The notes under the pieces are model-generated. The model saw only the letters and a list, made by a program, of their open reading frames with translations, was not told the DNA's origin and made no database searches. A stretch of 61,874 nucleotides of DNA, from the IMG/VR virus record IMGVR_UViG_3300032561_000022, positions 1-61,874 of that record. One strand, written 5' to 3'. The translations under genes were made by a program, and so were the position numbers. Positions 20,411 to 30,325 of this stretch are shown piece after piece (position 1 is the stretch's first letter; the number at the start of each line of letters is the position of its first letter). This DNA is from a virus.

Positions 20411-21022
20411 ATGCAAACTAAAGACGTAACTGGAATTCATATCGAAGGTCATATTCATATATATGACCCTGTTTCTAAGGAAACTTTTATTAACAAACGT
20501 AATGCAATTCATTACGAAAATATCAGTGTAGCCTTAGCTAAATCATTGTCAAACAGCACAGATGGCGGATTTATTTACAATATGGCTTTTGGTAACGGTG
20601 GAACAAGTGTAGATCCTACAGGGATTATTACATATCTTACGCCAAATACTAGCGGTACAAATGCAAGTTTGTATAATCAAACATACGCTAAAGTTATTGA
20701 CCCGAATGCATCAACTAATATTGACCCAACACGTAATTTTACTGAAATTAGGCACGTAACTGGTACAAATTATACCGATATTTTCTGCACCTGCTTGTTA
20801 GACTACGGCGAGCCTAGCGGACAAACTGCTTACGATACATCAGTTAACAGCGAACAAACTTATGTATTTGATGAATTAGGATTACAAAGTTACAGTAAAA
20901 GTGGTGAAAGTTTACTACTAACACATGTAATTTTTCACCCAGTATTAAAAAGTTTAAACAGACTTATACAAATTGATTATACAGTTCGTATTCAAAGTTT
21001 AACTGGCTTGGTAGGAGTTTAA
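20411..21022 (+). CDS. Structural protein, probable baseplate component (gp8 position)
   Basis: A 203-residue protein between the giant gp7-position gene and the fibre genes. It begins MQTKDVTGIHIEGHIHIYD and continues with a hydrophilic beta-rich body. The blocks VALAKSLSN and FIYNMAFGNGGT resemble conserved virion proteins of marine T4-like phages, but I do not see convincing similarity to T4 gp8 (334 aa). It has no signal peptide or membrane segment. The ribosome site AGAGAG precedes ATG, with a late-like octamer upstream. The stop is 3 nt before the next start, so it is cotranscribed with the collar-fibre gene. Role inferred from position only. Confidence 0.6.
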   Translation: MQTKDVTGIHIEGHIHIYDPVSKETFINKRNAIHYENISVALAKSLSNSTDGGFIYNMAFGNGGTSVDPTGIITYLTPNTSGTNASLYNQTYAKVIDPNASTNIDPTRNFTEIRHVTGTNYTDIFCTCLLDYGEPSGQTAYDTSVNSEQTYVFDELGLQSYSKSGESLLLTHVIFHPVLKSLNRLIQIDYTVRIQSLTGLVGV

Positions 21023-21025
21023 TAA

Positions 21026-23275
21026 ATGACTTATTCTGTTGCATACACAGATTCGACTAATCCTGCAAAACCGGCCATTACGGTTGCTGATGGTACAGTT
21101 AATCAACAAACTAGTTTATCATTTCCTGGGCAAACTTATGCAGGATATGCTTCACTGATTGCAGGAAACATGTTGCATTTGTTAGAAAATTTTGCAAATT
21201 CTTCAGCTCCAAATAATCCAGTGCAAGGTCAACTATGGTATGATACATCATCTGGAAATAATATCCTAAGAGTTTATGATGGATCGGGTAATTGGCCTGA
21301 AGCAGGATCAATTAAGCGTGAAGGAAAATCGACCTTAACTACAACAGGTGGTGTTCCTGATGTATCTAATAGTAATCCGGGCGATTTATGGGTAGATACT
21401 GATAATAGTCAGTTGTATTTGTTCTCAGGAACAACATGGTTATTGATTGGACCTCAGTTTAGTTCGGGTCTTTCAACTGGTCCTTTAGTGGAATCTATTG
21501 TTGATACTGCTAACGTAACACATAGCGTAATTTCAATGTATGCATCTAGCAGTTCAAACAGCGCCGCATACAGAGTAGCAATTATAAGCATTGATTCATT
21601 TACACCAAAATCTGCAATTAACGGATTTTCAACAATCAATGCTGGTATAAATTTATATTCAAATTCAATCGATCAAGGTACTACATATATTTGGGGTACT
21701 GCACAGCAATCTAATTCTTTAGTCGTTGGATCTGGATCGACTCAAACAGTAGTTTCAGGTAGTAACTTTCTACGTTCAGACGTAGTCAGTACAACCAATA
21801 ACGGATTTAATGTTAGAAATACAAGTGGTATTAGTATCGGTAGTGATTTAAGTTTGACAATCGGTCAAGGTACAAATACATTTTTATTCAATAGCAAAAG
21901 TAGCACAAATAATATAGATTTCTTATTAAACGGTTCTAATTTACTTCATTTAGATGTATCTGGAAAAGTTTCAGTAGGTGCACCTACAACAGTATCGGGT
22001 TCAATTACGTCAGGAGTAGTTGGAACAGCTGGCGGATTAGCAGTAACAGATGGTGGTTCTCCACAAACTACTGTATTTTCTGTTAATAACTCTAGCGGAG
22101 TAACTACTTCACTAGCAACAACAATTAATAATAATTTAAACTTAGGCGGAGTCCTTCAAATTAGTTCATCTGCTCCAACTGGTTCTATTATTTTACCTCC
22201 AGCATTAACTAACGCAACTCCACAATACGATATCGGATCTCAAACACATCCTTTCAGAAATATTTTTGCACAGTCTTTTGTAGGAAGTTTTACTGGTAAC
22301 TTTACAGGAACAGTTACTGGTAGTGTATCTGGAACAGCAAACAGTCTTAATCAATTAATTACATTTAAGCTAGCAGGCGATGTTGTGTCTTCAGACGGCG
22401 GAACTGGATTCAACGGACAAAGTGCAACAGGCTATGCTGTGTTGAATACACAATTAAGCCCAACAGTTATTAACTCACAAACAACTTCTTTAGTATCTAA
22501 TACATCCGATCAATTCCTTGTATATCAATCGAGCGGAAGTGGTTCTAGCGGTTCTTTAGTTAGTATGTCTAAAGCAGTATTGCTACAAATAGATTCAACA
22601 TTAAAAACTAGTGGATACGGAGTTCCAATTGGCGTAATTTTACCTTTTGCAGGAATTCCAAATATTCGAGCTATACCTAATGGTTGGTTATTATGTGACG
22701 GATCAGAAGTTAGTCAGTCGACTTATCAAAGTTTATTTAAAGTTATTGGTAATACATATGGTATACCACAAGGTGTAGGAACTTTTGTATTACCAGACAT
22801 GCGCGGAAGATTCCCGTTAGGTCGAGATAATATGAATAACCTTACAGATGTGACTGGGTTTACTCAAGCAACAGACGGGTCTGGACATTCTATCAACACT
22901 GGCGGACAAATTGGTGCGGCTCAGCGTGTTAGCGATACTACTGCCGATACAGTCGGCGGAGGTGCAGGATACCAAACAGCAACATTGCAAACATCTAATC
23001 TGCCAGATCATACACACAAACTTACCGACCCAGGCCACCATCACATTGATCCGTATGCAGAAGGTGGAGTACCGTTTGATGTTGTTCCAAATACATATGG
23101 CTCCGCTGGTTCTAGTGCAACAGATAGCGACCAATCACGCTATTATACCAGTACAGAAGTTACAGGTATATCAGTTGGCGGAGTCAATACTTCAACATTA
23201 GGATCAGCAATTAACATTATGAATCCTTACTTGACTCTAAACTACATTATCTTTACTGGTGCTAATTTATCATGA
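21026..23275 (+). CDS. Tail fibre/collar protein with C-terminal phage collar domain
   Basis: A 749-residue fibre-type protein. Residues 1-110 form a domain shared with the next two genes ([20 protein letters not shown], then YDTSSG), probably the attachment end. The middle is a low-complexity shaft rich in S, T, N and G. Residues about 530-600 are a classical phage tail collar domain: [27 protein letters not shown], and [20 protein letters not shown] ending in GRD. After it comes a tip with a His-rich patch ([13 protein letters not shown], about residues 663-675) like T4 gp12-type receptor-binding tips, where clustered His bind metal. The ribosome site AGGAG fits. The stop overlaps the next start (ATGA). 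Likely role: short tail fibre or adhesin. Confidence 0.85.
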   Translation: MTYSVAYTDSTNPAKPAITVADGTVNQQTSLSFPGQTYAGYASLIAGNMLHLLENFANSSAPNNPVQGQLWYDTSSGNNILRVYDGSGNWPEAGSIKREGKSTLTTTGGVPDVSNSNPGDLWVDTDNSQLYLFSGTTWLLIGPQFSSGLSTGPLVESIVDTANVTHSVISMYASSSSNSAAYRVAIISIDSFTPKSAINGFSTINAGINLYSNSIDQGTTYIWGTAQQSNSLVVGSGSTQTVVSGSNFLRSDVVSTTNNGFNVRNTSGISIGSDLSLTIGQGTNTFLFNSKSSTNNIDFLLNGSNLLHLDVSGKVSVGAPTTVSGSITSGVVGTAGGLAVTDGGSPQTTVFSVNNSSGVTTSLATTINNNLNLGGVLQISSSAPTGSIILPPALTNATPQYDIGSQTHPFRNIFAQSFVGSFTGNFTGTVTGSVSGTANSLNQLITFKLAGDVVSSDGGTGFNGQSATGYAVLNTQLSPTVINSQTTSLVSNTSDQFLVYQSSGSGSSGSLVSMSKAVLLQIDSTLKTSGYGVPIGVILPFAGIPNIRAIPNGWLLCDGSEVSQSTYQSLFKVIGNTYGIPQGVGTFVLPDMRGRFPLGRDNMNNLTDVTGFTQATDGSGHSINTGGQIGAAQRVSDTTADTVGGGAGYQTATLQTSNLPDHTHKLTDPGHHHIDPYAEGGVPFDVVPNTYGSAGSSATDSDQSRYYTSTEVTGISVGGVNTSTLGSAINIMNPYLTLNYIIFTGANLS

Positions 23276-24606
23276 GCTATTCAATCTTATTAACAAACGG
23301 AACTAAACTAGTTGCAGTTCCTAATGGTACAATAGACCAAACTGCAACAGATTTGACCTTAATTGGACAAAATGCATCTGGTTACGGATTGTATGTCAAC
23401 GATAATTTTGTGCATTTGTTAGAAAATTTTGCAAATACAACACAGCCAAATAATCCAATTAAAGGCCAATTATGGTATGATACTAGTCAAAATCTTTTGC
23501 AAGTGTACAATGGCACAACATTTACACCTACTGGAAACACACTGGTAGCTTCTACTGCACCGAGCGGATTAACAACTGGCGGGTTCTGGATTAATAATGC
23601 TACTAGTCAGTTATTTTTTAACGATGGCACACAAACAACATTAGCTGGTCCCATCTATACTAAATCTCAAGCACCGTCTGGGTTTGTTGTACAAGACATA
23701 CTAGATGTTAGCGGAGTTTCTCATACTATTGTCTTGCTATACATTGCAAATACATTAATGGGAATTTTTGCAAAAGAATCATTTGTTCCTGCTAGTAGTA
23801 TTAGTGGATTTACATCAACAGCAGTTTTTACAGGATACACTAATGGAACAACATTGACTGTTACTTCAGTAACATCTGGAACTATTAGTATAGGGCAATC
23901 AGTATCTGGAGCAGGTATATCTTCAAAAGCAATTATTACTGGATTTGGTACAGGCCCAGGTGGAATAGGAGTTGCACAAGGAAAACTTGGAACCTATACA
24001 CTAAGTACAAGCCAAACTGTTGGTAGTTCGGCTAGCCCGATTACTATTACATCGATTCAAGGAACAATTAATATTGGATTTAATGTCAGTACTTTTGCAG
24101 GTATTAATTTTAATGTTCCAACATCACAGTCTAGTAAATTACTAGCGGCAGATGGATCATTAAAATCTGCAGAACAATTTTTATCTACAGACACTTACCA
24201 AAACTCAACTAGCGGGACATTGTCGATTAATAATGCAACACCTTTAATATTAGGAACTTCTGCTCAATCACAAGTTACAGTAAGTTCCACATTGCTAGAA
24301 ATAGCATCAAATATTTCTAGTCAAGATTTTGAAATATCATTGCCTGTTAGTACTAACAGTTCTTCAATTTTTGTAAGTTCAAACACTGGAAACGTTGGAA
24401 TTAACGGATTTAATTCGGGAAATAGACCTCAAGCAACCCTAGATGTAAATGGTACATTTAGAATTAGTACAGCAACACCAGCATCTAGCACAGCGGCAGG
24501 CGTAACAGGACAAATAGCGTGGGATTCTAGTTACATGTATGTGTGTACTGCGGGTGGCGTTGGCGGTAGTGCTACTTGGAAACGAGTAGCGTTAGGAACC
24601 TTCTAA
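23272..24606 (+). CDS. Tail fibre-type protein, paralog of the preceding collar fibre
   Basis: A 444-residue protein starting at an ATGA overlap with the collar-fibre gene. Its first 110 residues repeat the shared N-terminal domain ([26 protein letters not shown]). Residues about 183-265 are a module ([20 protein letters not shown], then GAGISS, then [14 protein letters not shown]) found again in the 682-residue protein at 26190. The C-terminus ([16 protein letters not shown], then [10 protein letters not shown]) is a common end of phage fibre proteins. It has no collar domain. Probably an alternative or accessory fibre subunit docking at the same site; function inferred from architecture. 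Confidence 0.78.
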   Translation: MSYSILLTNGTKLVAVPNGTIDQTATDLTLIGQNASGYGLYVNDNFVHLLENFANTTQPNNPIKGQLWYDTSQNLLQVYNGTTFTPTGNTLVASTAPSGLTTGGFWINNATSQLFFNDGTQTTLAGPIYTKSQAPSGFVVQDILDVSGVSHTIVLLYIANTLMGIFAKESFVPASSISGFTSTAVFTGYTNGTTLTVTSVTSGTISIGQSVSGAGISSKAIITGFGTGPGGIGVAQGKLGTYTLSTSQTVGSSASPITITSIQGTINIGFNVSTFAGINFNVPTSQSSKLLAADGSLKSAEQFLSTDTYQNSTSGTLSINNATPLILGTSAQSQVTVSSTLLEIASNISSQDFEISLPVSTNSSSIFVSSNTGNVGINGFNSGNRPQATLDVNGTFRISTATPASSTAAGVTGQIAWDSSYMYVCTAGGVGGSATWKRVALGTF

Positions 24607-24618
24607 CAGCAAAACTAT

Positions 24619-24626
24619 GATAAATA
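24619..24626 (+). promoter_or_regulatory. T4-late-like promoter octamer
   Basis: GATAAATA lies 26 nt upstream of the ATG at 24653, in the 46-nt gap after the previous fibre gene. It is the same octamer as at 2035 and 20383, and no -35 element is seen. Confidence 0.45.
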
Positions 24627-24652
24627 CACTGAAATAAGGAACAAGCGACACC

Positions 24653-26161
24653 ATGTCATATACAATTAACCATTATAACGGAACATTACTTGCAACAGTT
24701 GCGGACGGCACGGTTGATACTTCCACAGATCTTACCCTAATTGGTAAGAATTATGCAGGATACGGCCAATCACAAAACGACAATTTCGTTTGGTTGCTTG
24801 AAAATTTTGCAAATACTACCCAACCACCTAATCCACTTGCTGGGCAAATTTGGTATGATAGTGGTAATAAAAAATTAAAATTTTGGGACGGTAGTTATTT
24901 CCGTCAAGCCAACGGAGCAGAAGTTGGTACTGCCCAGCCAGCTGGTCTAACACAAGGCGATTTCTTTTTTAATACAGCAAGTAACCAGCTTTATGTTTAT
25001 AACGGTAGCGGACTTACACTTGTTGGACCACAAGAAGTCACAGGAGCAGGTACAACACAAATGCAATCAGTTAGTTTAACTGATTCATCAGGTTTACATT
25101 CATACCCAGTTATTCAAGCTATTGCTAACGGAACTGTAGTTGCAATTATTAGCAATTCTTCCTTCACAATGGCAAATAACGTAGTTCCAGGATTTGATCA
25201 AATTGTTCAAGGTATTACTTTAGTAGATACTCAGGCATCTACTAATGGTGTTACATCTGGTGGATACAGATTTGAAGGAACTGCAAGTAACGCATTAATG
25301 CTAAATGGATTGCCTGCAAGCTCGTATGTTACATTAAGTAGTTCTGCATTTACACAAGCAAGTTTTTCTTCAGGATTTACTGTCGGTGCAAACAATAATT
25401 TGAGTTTATCAATTGCCTCGGGCAATGTAATTAACGTAAGTCAGCCAACTGTATCTCTTACAAGTACTGGTGGATTCTTATTTCAAACTACTGCACTAAA
25501 CGGAAGCACAGTTACTCCATTGGAATTGATTGGAACTGATTTAATTCCAGGACAAAGTGGAGTTTCGAGCCTAGGTAGTTCGTCTTATCAATGGTTAAAT
25601 GTATATGCTAGTTCTTTTGTAGGAACAGCAACACAGGCAAATTTAGTTAATTTACCGGGATACGGTTATGCACAAGCTAATATGACAGCTTCTGCAAACA
25701 CAATCGCTGGACGTGACGGAAATGGCAATTTATCTGCTAATTTATTCCAAGGAACAGCAACATCTGCTAACTATGCTGACTTAGCGGAAAAATATCTTCC
25801 AGATGTAGAATATGCACCTGGTACAGTTGTTATGGTTGGCGGTGAAAAAGAAATTACTGCATGTACAACTGATGGATATGCACTAGGAGTTATTAGTACT
25901 AACCCAGCATATATGATGAACAGTGAGTTAAAAGGCGGCGTTTATGTTGCTCTAAGAGGTCGTGTTCCAGTAAAAATTGAAGGTCCTGTTAATAAGGGTG
26001 ATTTAATTTATCCAGGATCAAATGGATCAGGTTTTTCAATTAATGCTACACCAAATATGACTACTACTTCACCTGGAAATAACCCATTTGCTATTGCCTT
26101 AGAAGACAAATTAGATGCACAATACAATGATATCAATATTATTGAATGTGTAATTCTATAA
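24653..26161 (+). CDS. Tail fibre-type protein with C-terminal ADLAEKY domain
   Basis: A 502-residue third member of the paralogous set. The N-terminal 110 residues carry the shared domain ([26 protein letters not shown]). The C-terminal ~130 residues begin at YADLAEKYLPDVEYAPGTVV and run through GGEKEITACTTDGYALGVIS and ALRGRVPVKIEGPVNKGDLI, a domain frequent at the ends of marine myovirus fibres and related to intramolecular-chaperone or peptidase-G2-like tips. I cannot identify a catalytic residue with certainty. The middle has repeated glycine/threonine shaft sequence and the SLGSSSYQWLNVYA motif common in fibres. The ribosome site AAGGAAC is about 11 nt upstream. Confidence 0.78.
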   Translation: MSYTINHYNGTLLATVADGTVDTSTDLTLIGKNYAGYGQSQNDNFVWLLENFANTTQPPNPLAGQIWYDSGNKKLKFWDGSYFRQANGAEVGTAQPAGLTQGDFFFNTASNQLYVYNGSGLTLVGPQEVTGAGTTQMQSVSLTDSSGLHSYPVIQAIANGTVVAIISNSSFTMANNVVPGFDQIVQGITLVDTQASTNGVTSGGYRFEGTASNALMLNGLPASSYVTLSSSAFTQASFSSGFTVGANNNLSLSIASGNVINVSQPTVSLTSTGGFLFQTTALNGSTVTPLELIGTDLIPGQSGVSSLGSSSYQWLNVYASSFVGTATQANLVNLPGYGYAQANMTASANTIAGRDGNGNLSANLFQGTATSANYADLAEKYLPDVEYAPGTVVMVGGEKEITACTTDGYALGVISTNPAYMMNSELKGGVYVALRGRVPVKIEGPVNKGDLIYPGSNGSGFSINATPNMTTTSPGNNPFAIALEDKLDAQYNDINIIECVIL

Positions 26162-26162
26162 A

Positions 26163-26170
26163 AATAAATA
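26163..26170 (+). promoter_or_regulatory. T4-late-like promoter octamer (variant)
   Basis: AATAAATA begins just after the stop of the preceding fibre gene and lies 20 nt before the ATG at 26190, whose ribosome site is GAGGAAAAC. The first base differs from GATAAATA used elsewhere here. Confidence 0.35.
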
Positions 26171-26189
26171 TCGCAGACGAGGAAAACAA

Positions 26190-28238
26190 ATGACAGCTAT
26201 TTTTACCGGTTATATTAGTGGAACAACATTAACAGTTAGTTCTGTTGCAAGTGGAACTATTCTTGTTCCAATGAGTATTACCGGTAGCGGTATTTCTGCA
26301 AACACATATATTACTTCTGGAATTTCAGGTGCAGGTTCAACAGGAACATATACAGTAAGTGTTAGCCAAACATCAGGTAGCAGTGGATCTCAAATTACAA
26401 TTACAGGTACAACACCTTTAATTTTAGCTAACGATTATAATACAATTTATAACACAATATCTCCAATCCTTGGAAGAGCTTCAACAGGTTACGGTCAAAT
26501 ACTGAATAGTAGTACAGTTAGTTCTGGAAATACTATTTCAACAGCCCAATGGAACGCATTACAACAAGATATTACAAACGTTTATCAACATCAGTTAAAC
26601 AATACTCCAAGTCCTGCACTAACTACTGCGTCTTCAAGTGTAAAAATTAAAGAAACAGACAGAATTGCATACTTAACAATGTCATCGGCATTGGCAAATA
26701 GTGGATCTGGTAGTATAGTTAACGGTATTACATACCCAGGGTGCTATGCAATTCCTCCAAACGGACAACTTGCAACTCCAACAATTGGTACTCCAACATC
26801 GGGCGGCTTTCCATTTATTACTGCAAGACAAGGATCGAGCAGACCATGGGGCGGCACAAGTATTACTAACCCTTCATCAGGATCTGTAGCCGCTAGTGGT
26901 TATATTAGCGGAACTACAATGACTACTATTACTACTCCAAGCGGAAGTTTTGCCGCTGGAATGACAGTCACTGGTTCTGGTGTAAGTGCAGGAACGGTTA
27001 TTACAGCAGTAAACGTTGCTACTTTCTCTGGTTATATTGTTGGAAATATTTTAACAGTTTCTGGTGTAACTGGGCCACTTAGCGGGGGTATGTTGTTGTT
27101 CGGCGGCGGCGGCAATTTAGCGGCTGGTACAATAGTTACAGGCGGCGGCGGATCAACTTGGACTATTGCTGGACCGGCCCAAACAGTTGGTAGTGCCGGA
27201 AGTTTACAACCATTCTCGGCTTATTCTTATACTGTTAATAATACTCAAACAGTTGCTAGTTTAGCTTTACCAGAAACACTAACATGTACTTTTAATGTTT
27301 CTGAAAGTAATACTCCTATTATTTCTAATACAGTTACAGTTACATTCCCAAGTGGAACAGGATATTCTGGATCGCAAGCCGCAAAATATTTCTTCAATTC
27401 AGGCGGATCGATACAATTTAGTGCTAGTATGAGTTCTCCAGGCACTATATCTCCAACTATTCCAACATCAGCAGGAGCAGTGCCAACAACTGGTACTAAG
27501 AACTATTCTTGGTATACTATTTTAAATGGTATGGGAACAGTCACTTTTAGCTATTATGGAACTAGCCCATCAGGTTCAGGAACAGGCACTGGCAATGGCT
27601 GGCAATATTTCTTAAACAATGCAGGCGGTCCGTTAGTTCCTATTTTTACAAATAGTGTAGGTGCTCCTGGTTCTAGTGTATATGCACCGAATCAATATAC
27701 AATTTGGGCACAACTAAATAGTGCCGGAAATCAACTTACATTCCAAATTATGTTTGAAGATTTATCAAGTGGATTCCCTGTAGTAACTGGTACTGCAAAC
27801 TCCACAGGTGCTTCAAACACTGTCTTCTTAAGTAGTGTTTCAAACATAATTCAAGGTACTGTGATTTTGTTTAAAGGTACAGGCGGAAATGGATTATCAG
27901 CTGGATCTCCTGGATCGACATATTATGTTGCAAGTGTAAATTCTGGAAATAATAGTGTAACACTAGCTACTAGCTATAATAATGCGACAGCGGCTACACC
28001 AATTACATCAGATGTGGCCCTGAGTACCGGGTCATTAAGCGGAACAACATTCCAAGCGGCAGGTACAGAAGATTTCTACAAGACAACAGTCAATCCTTAC
28101 GACATTGACGAAGATGTTACAGGTACAGTAGCAAGCGAAGTTAATATTTCGTATGCATCCGGTAACTATGTAACAATGGCACCAGTGTCCAATTTATACA
28201 ATTATTTGCCAGCAATTGGCCAAATAACTTCTCTCTAA
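26190..28238 (+). CDS. Fibre-like mosaic structural protein with repeated modules
   Basis: A 682-residue protein with no enzyme motif. Residues 3-75 are the module FTGYISGTTLTVSSVASGTI (then GSGISA, then GTYTVSVSQTSGSS), homologous to residues about 183-265 of the 444-residue fibre. Two further diverged copies follow near nt 26895-27010 and 27030-27215 (SGYISGTTMTT and SGYIVGNILTVSGV). Residues about 95-180 (YNTIYNTISPIL to DRIAYLTMS) look like a conserved virion domain with an YQHQLNN helix. Near the end, KTTVNPYDIDEDV and NISYASGNYVTMAP recall conserved C-termini of phage structural proteins. The last gene of the late block, it ends 5 nt before a sigma70 promoter for the next operon. It may be a tail or head decoration. 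Confidence 0.65.
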   Translation: MTAIFTGYISGTTLTVSSVASGTILVPMSITGSGISANTYITSGISGAGSTGTYTVSVSQTSGSSGSQITITGTTPLILANDYNTIYNTISPILGRASTGYGQILNSSTVSSGNTISTAQWNALQQDITNVYQHQLNNTPSPALTTASSSVKIKETDRIAYLTMSSALANSGSGSIVNGITYPGCYAIPPNGQLATPTIGTPTSGGFPFITARQGSSRPWGGTSITNPSSGSVAASGYISGTTMTTITTPSGSFAAGMTVTGSGVSAGTVITAVNVATFSGYIVGNILTVSGVTGPLSGGMLLFGGGGNLAAGTIVTGGGGSTWTIAGPAQTVGSAGSLQPFSAYSYTVNNTQTVASLALPETLTCTFNVSESNTPIISNTVTVTFPSGTGYSGSQAAKYFFNSGGSIQFSASMSSPGTISPTIPTSAGAVPTTGTKNYSWYTILNGMGTVTFSYYGTSPSGSGTGTGNGWQYFLNNAGGPLVPIFTNSVGAPGSSVYAPNQYTIWAQLNSAGNQLTFQIMFEDLSSGFPVVTGTANSTGASNTVFLSSVSNIIQGTVILFKGTGGNGLSAGSPGSTYYVASVNSGNNSVTLATSYNNATAATPITSDVALSTGSLSGTTFQAAGTEDFYKTTVNPYDIDEDVTGTVASEVNISYASGNYVTMAPVSNLYNYLPAIGQITSL

Positions 28239-28242
28239 TTAC

Positions 28243-28282
28243 TTGACAAGCTAACTACTGTAGTGTATCATAGTACACTACG
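28243..28282 (+). promoter_or_regulatory. Sigma70-type promoter with palindromic operator for the glycosyltransferase operon
   Basis: TTGACA (28243-28248), a 17-nt spacer, then TATCAT (28266-28271). An inverted repeat GTAGTGTA / TACACTAC (28260-28267 and 28274-28281, 6-nt centre) covers the -10 and the expected start site. A ribosome site (GGAG) and the ATG at 28292 follow. Near-consensus spacing plus a symmetric element over the -10 suggests a repressible host-sigma promoter; the repressor is unknown. Confidence 0.75.
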
Positions 28283-28291
28283 GAGTTTCTT

Positions 28292-28642
28292 ATGGATGAA
28301 AGAATTGAAAAAGCGTTTGCAGTTGCAAATTATACTGCTACACTTTCAAATCAAAGAAGAATTATTTTAGAAGAATACAACCAGAAATTGGTGTATTATA
28401 CCAACGGTGCAACATTCAAAATCACACCAGATTTAATCAGCTTTACTAAAACAGTCATAGATTTAGGTTATACTAACGATGTGGCATTTATAGATGTTAA
28501 TAACTTTCCAGTTCTTATTGGAGATGTTCAAAAGTTTTTAGATGATATTTCTTTTATATATTTTGAATCTACGAACGACTATGCTGTAAAGTATAATGAT
28601 TTAAAACGCAAAAGAAAGATTGCGGATATAGTCGAGCTATGA
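28292..28642 (+). CDS. Unknown protein, first gene of the glycosyltransferase operon
   Basis: A 116-residue soluble protein that I do not recognise. It starts MDERIEKAFAVANYTATLSN with a helical, charged N-terminus and has alternating hydrophobic strands (TVIDLGYTNDVAFIDVNNFP) in the middle. It ends in a basic/acidic tail (LKRKRKIADIVEL). There is no Cys, membrane segment or obvious DNA-binding motif. It is first in the operon after a strong promoter, with GGAG 7 nt before ATG, and its stop overlaps the next start (ATGA). A regulatory or accessory role is possible but unproven. Confidence 0.6.
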   Translation: MDERIEKAFAVANYTATLSNQRRIILEEYNQKLVYYTNGATFKITPDLISFTKTVIDLGYTNDVAFIDVNNFPVLIGDVQKFLDDISFIYFESTNDYAVKYNDLKRKRKIADIVEL

Positions 28643-29487
28643 CAATAGGTGCGGTGCTTATTGCACAAAATAATTCTAGTATTGATTATATTAAGATGGC
28701 AATTTTTGCCGCAAGTAGAATTAAACAATATCTAGATATTCCAGTTAGTCTAATAACGGATGACCATAAATGGTTGCAGGCTAATTTCCCCGATCACGGA
28801 TTTGATAAAGTTATACAATTAGAAGAATCGGGTCCTGCACAACACAGAAGATTCCATGACGGATCTCTCACAGGAATAACTGCAGAATGGAAAAACTTTT
28901 CTCGTAGTAGTGTTTATGATTTAACACCATACGATAGAACACTTGTTATGGATACTGATTACATTTTAAATTCTAGTGTACTTAAACCTGCATTATATAA
29001 TCAATACGAATTTCAAATTTACAGAAACAGTTTTGATTTAGTTTCAGAACGAGAACTCAATGCATTTAAACGTATAAATCCTTTTAGTATCCCATTTTAC
29101 TGGGCAACAGTTTTTATATTTGATAAAACGCCTTTGATGCAATCTTTCTTTGACCTCATAGAATATATTAAGGTAAATTGGATTTATTTTAGAACCCTTT
29201 ATACTATTGATGCTCCTGCATTTAGAAATGATACAGCATTTAGTATTGCAATACATATCTTTAATGGAAAAACAGAAGGTGAATTTACTGTAGAATTGCC
29301 TGGTAAAATGATTTATACATCGGACAAAGATATATTGATTAGTACTGATGGCAACAAAATGAAATTTTTAGTAGAAAAGAAAAATCATTTAGGAGAATAT
29401 ACTGCAATAAAAACCACAGGGTTAGATGTGCATGTTATGAACAAATTTAGTTTAAATCGTTATATCGATGGAGGCTATGGTGTCTAA
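28639..29487 (+). CDS. Putative glycosyltransferase (GT-A fold, GT8-like)
   Basis: A 282-residue protein that begins with a Rossmann-like strand (GAVLIAQNNSSIDYIKMA) and has the acidic motif in TLVMDTDYIL, with DTD at residues 105-107. That is the DxD metal/sugar-nucleotide site of GT-A glycosyltransferases. The downstream block SIPFYWATVFIFDKTPLMQSF is typical of GT8-like phage enzymes. Donor sugar and acceptor cannot be read. It is coupled by ATGA to the gene before it and overlaps the start of the next glycosyltransferase gene, with which it shares overall layout. It may glycosylate virion proteins, host surface polymers or modified DNA. Confidence 0.65.
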   Translation: MTIGAVLIAQNNSSIDYIKMAIFAASRIKQYLDIPVSLITDDHKWLQANFPDHGFDKVIQLEESGPAQHRRFHDGSLTGITAEWKNFSRSSVYDLTPYDRTLVMDTDYILNSSVLKPALYNQYEFQIYRNSFDLVSERELNAFKRINPFSIPFYWATVFIFDKTPLMQSFFDLIEYIKVNWIYFRTLYTIDAPAFRNDTAFSIAIHIFNGKTEGEFTVELPGKMIYTSDKDILISTDGNKMKFLVEKKNHLGEYTAIKTTGLDVHVMNKFSLNRYIDGGYGV

Positions 29488-30325
29488 AGGATTTTTAATT
29501 TTTGCACAAAATACAGATACAGTTGATTATATTCAACAAGCCTATGCATTGGCATTAAGTATTAAAAATAGTCAAACTGAAGTAAAGGATGTTTCTCTGG
29601 TTACCAATAGTGCTGTTTCTAAAAAATATCGAAAAGCATTTGATCAAATCATTCCTATTCCTTGGTTTGAAAATACAGCAAGCAATCAATTTGCGGCCGA
29701 GCACCGCTGGAAATTATATCACGTATCTCCATACCATGAAACAATAGTACTAGATGCAGACATGCTAATGTTAGAAGATATAAGTGACTGGTGGAAATAT
29801 TGCGGCAATTTTGACATCAAATTCTGTTCATATATTACTAATTACAAACAAGAACATATTCCTGTTGATAAATTTCATAGAAAAACATTTATTGCTAACA
29901 AGTTATCAAACCTATACTTTGCATTACACTACTTTAAAAAATCGGATACAGCATATAATTTTTATAAAGTACTAGAATTTATTTGTAATAACTGGGAAGG
30001 ATGCTATGACATTTTTGCCCCTAATTATTATCAAAAATGGTTAAGTATGGATCTTGCTTCGGCAATTGCTATCGAAATTATGGGCATACATCAAGAAGCA
30101 TTAGATGTATTAAATCCTATGAGATTTGTGCATATGAAAGTTCCTTTGCAAGATTGGCCAGTTGGTGTCGATAGCTGGCAAGATATTGTACCGTTTGTTT
30201 TAAATGAACGTGGAGATTTAATTGTCGGTAATATAAAACAACAGGGTGTATTTCACTATGTTGAAAAAGATTTCATGACAACAGAACTAATTGAACAGTT
30301 GGAGGAAATAAATGGCAAGATTTAA
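29477..30325 (+). CDS. Putative glycosyltransferase (GT-A fold), paralog of the preceding gene
   Basis: About 282 residues from the ATG at 29477. An in-frame ATG at 29468 adds three residues but has no ribosome site, and GGAGG lies at 29470-29474; a GTG at 29480 is also possible. The first strand (KGFLIFAQNTDTVDYIQQA) resembles that of the preceding gene (VLIAQNNSSIDYIK). The motif TIVLDADMLML carries the DxD-type site (DAD), and KLYHVSPYHETIVLDAD is a standard GT8-like arrangement. The C-terminal half has conserved aromatic residues (WWKYCG, FHYVEKDF). It overlaps the previous gene by 11 nt and the next by 14 nt. Substrates unknown. Confidence 0.65.
   Translation: MVSKGFLIFAQNTDTVDYIQQAYALALSIKNSQTEVKDVSLVTNSAVSKKYRKAFDQIIPIPWFENTASNQFAAEHRWKLYHVSPYHETIVLDADMLMLEDISDWWKYCGNFDIKFCSYITNYKQEHIPVDKFHRKTFIANKLSNLYFALHYFKKSDTAYNFYKVLEFICNNWEGCYDIFAPNYYQKWLSMDLASAIAIEIMGIHQEALDVLNPMRFVHMKVPLQDWPVGVDSWQDIVPFVLNERGDLIVGNIKQQGVFHYVEKDFMTTELIEQLEEINGKI

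Noticed and set aside
22817-23201. Frames on both strands opposite or inside the collar-fibre tip
   Set aside because: They overlap the collar domain and His-rich tip, which are clearly coding in the main frame.
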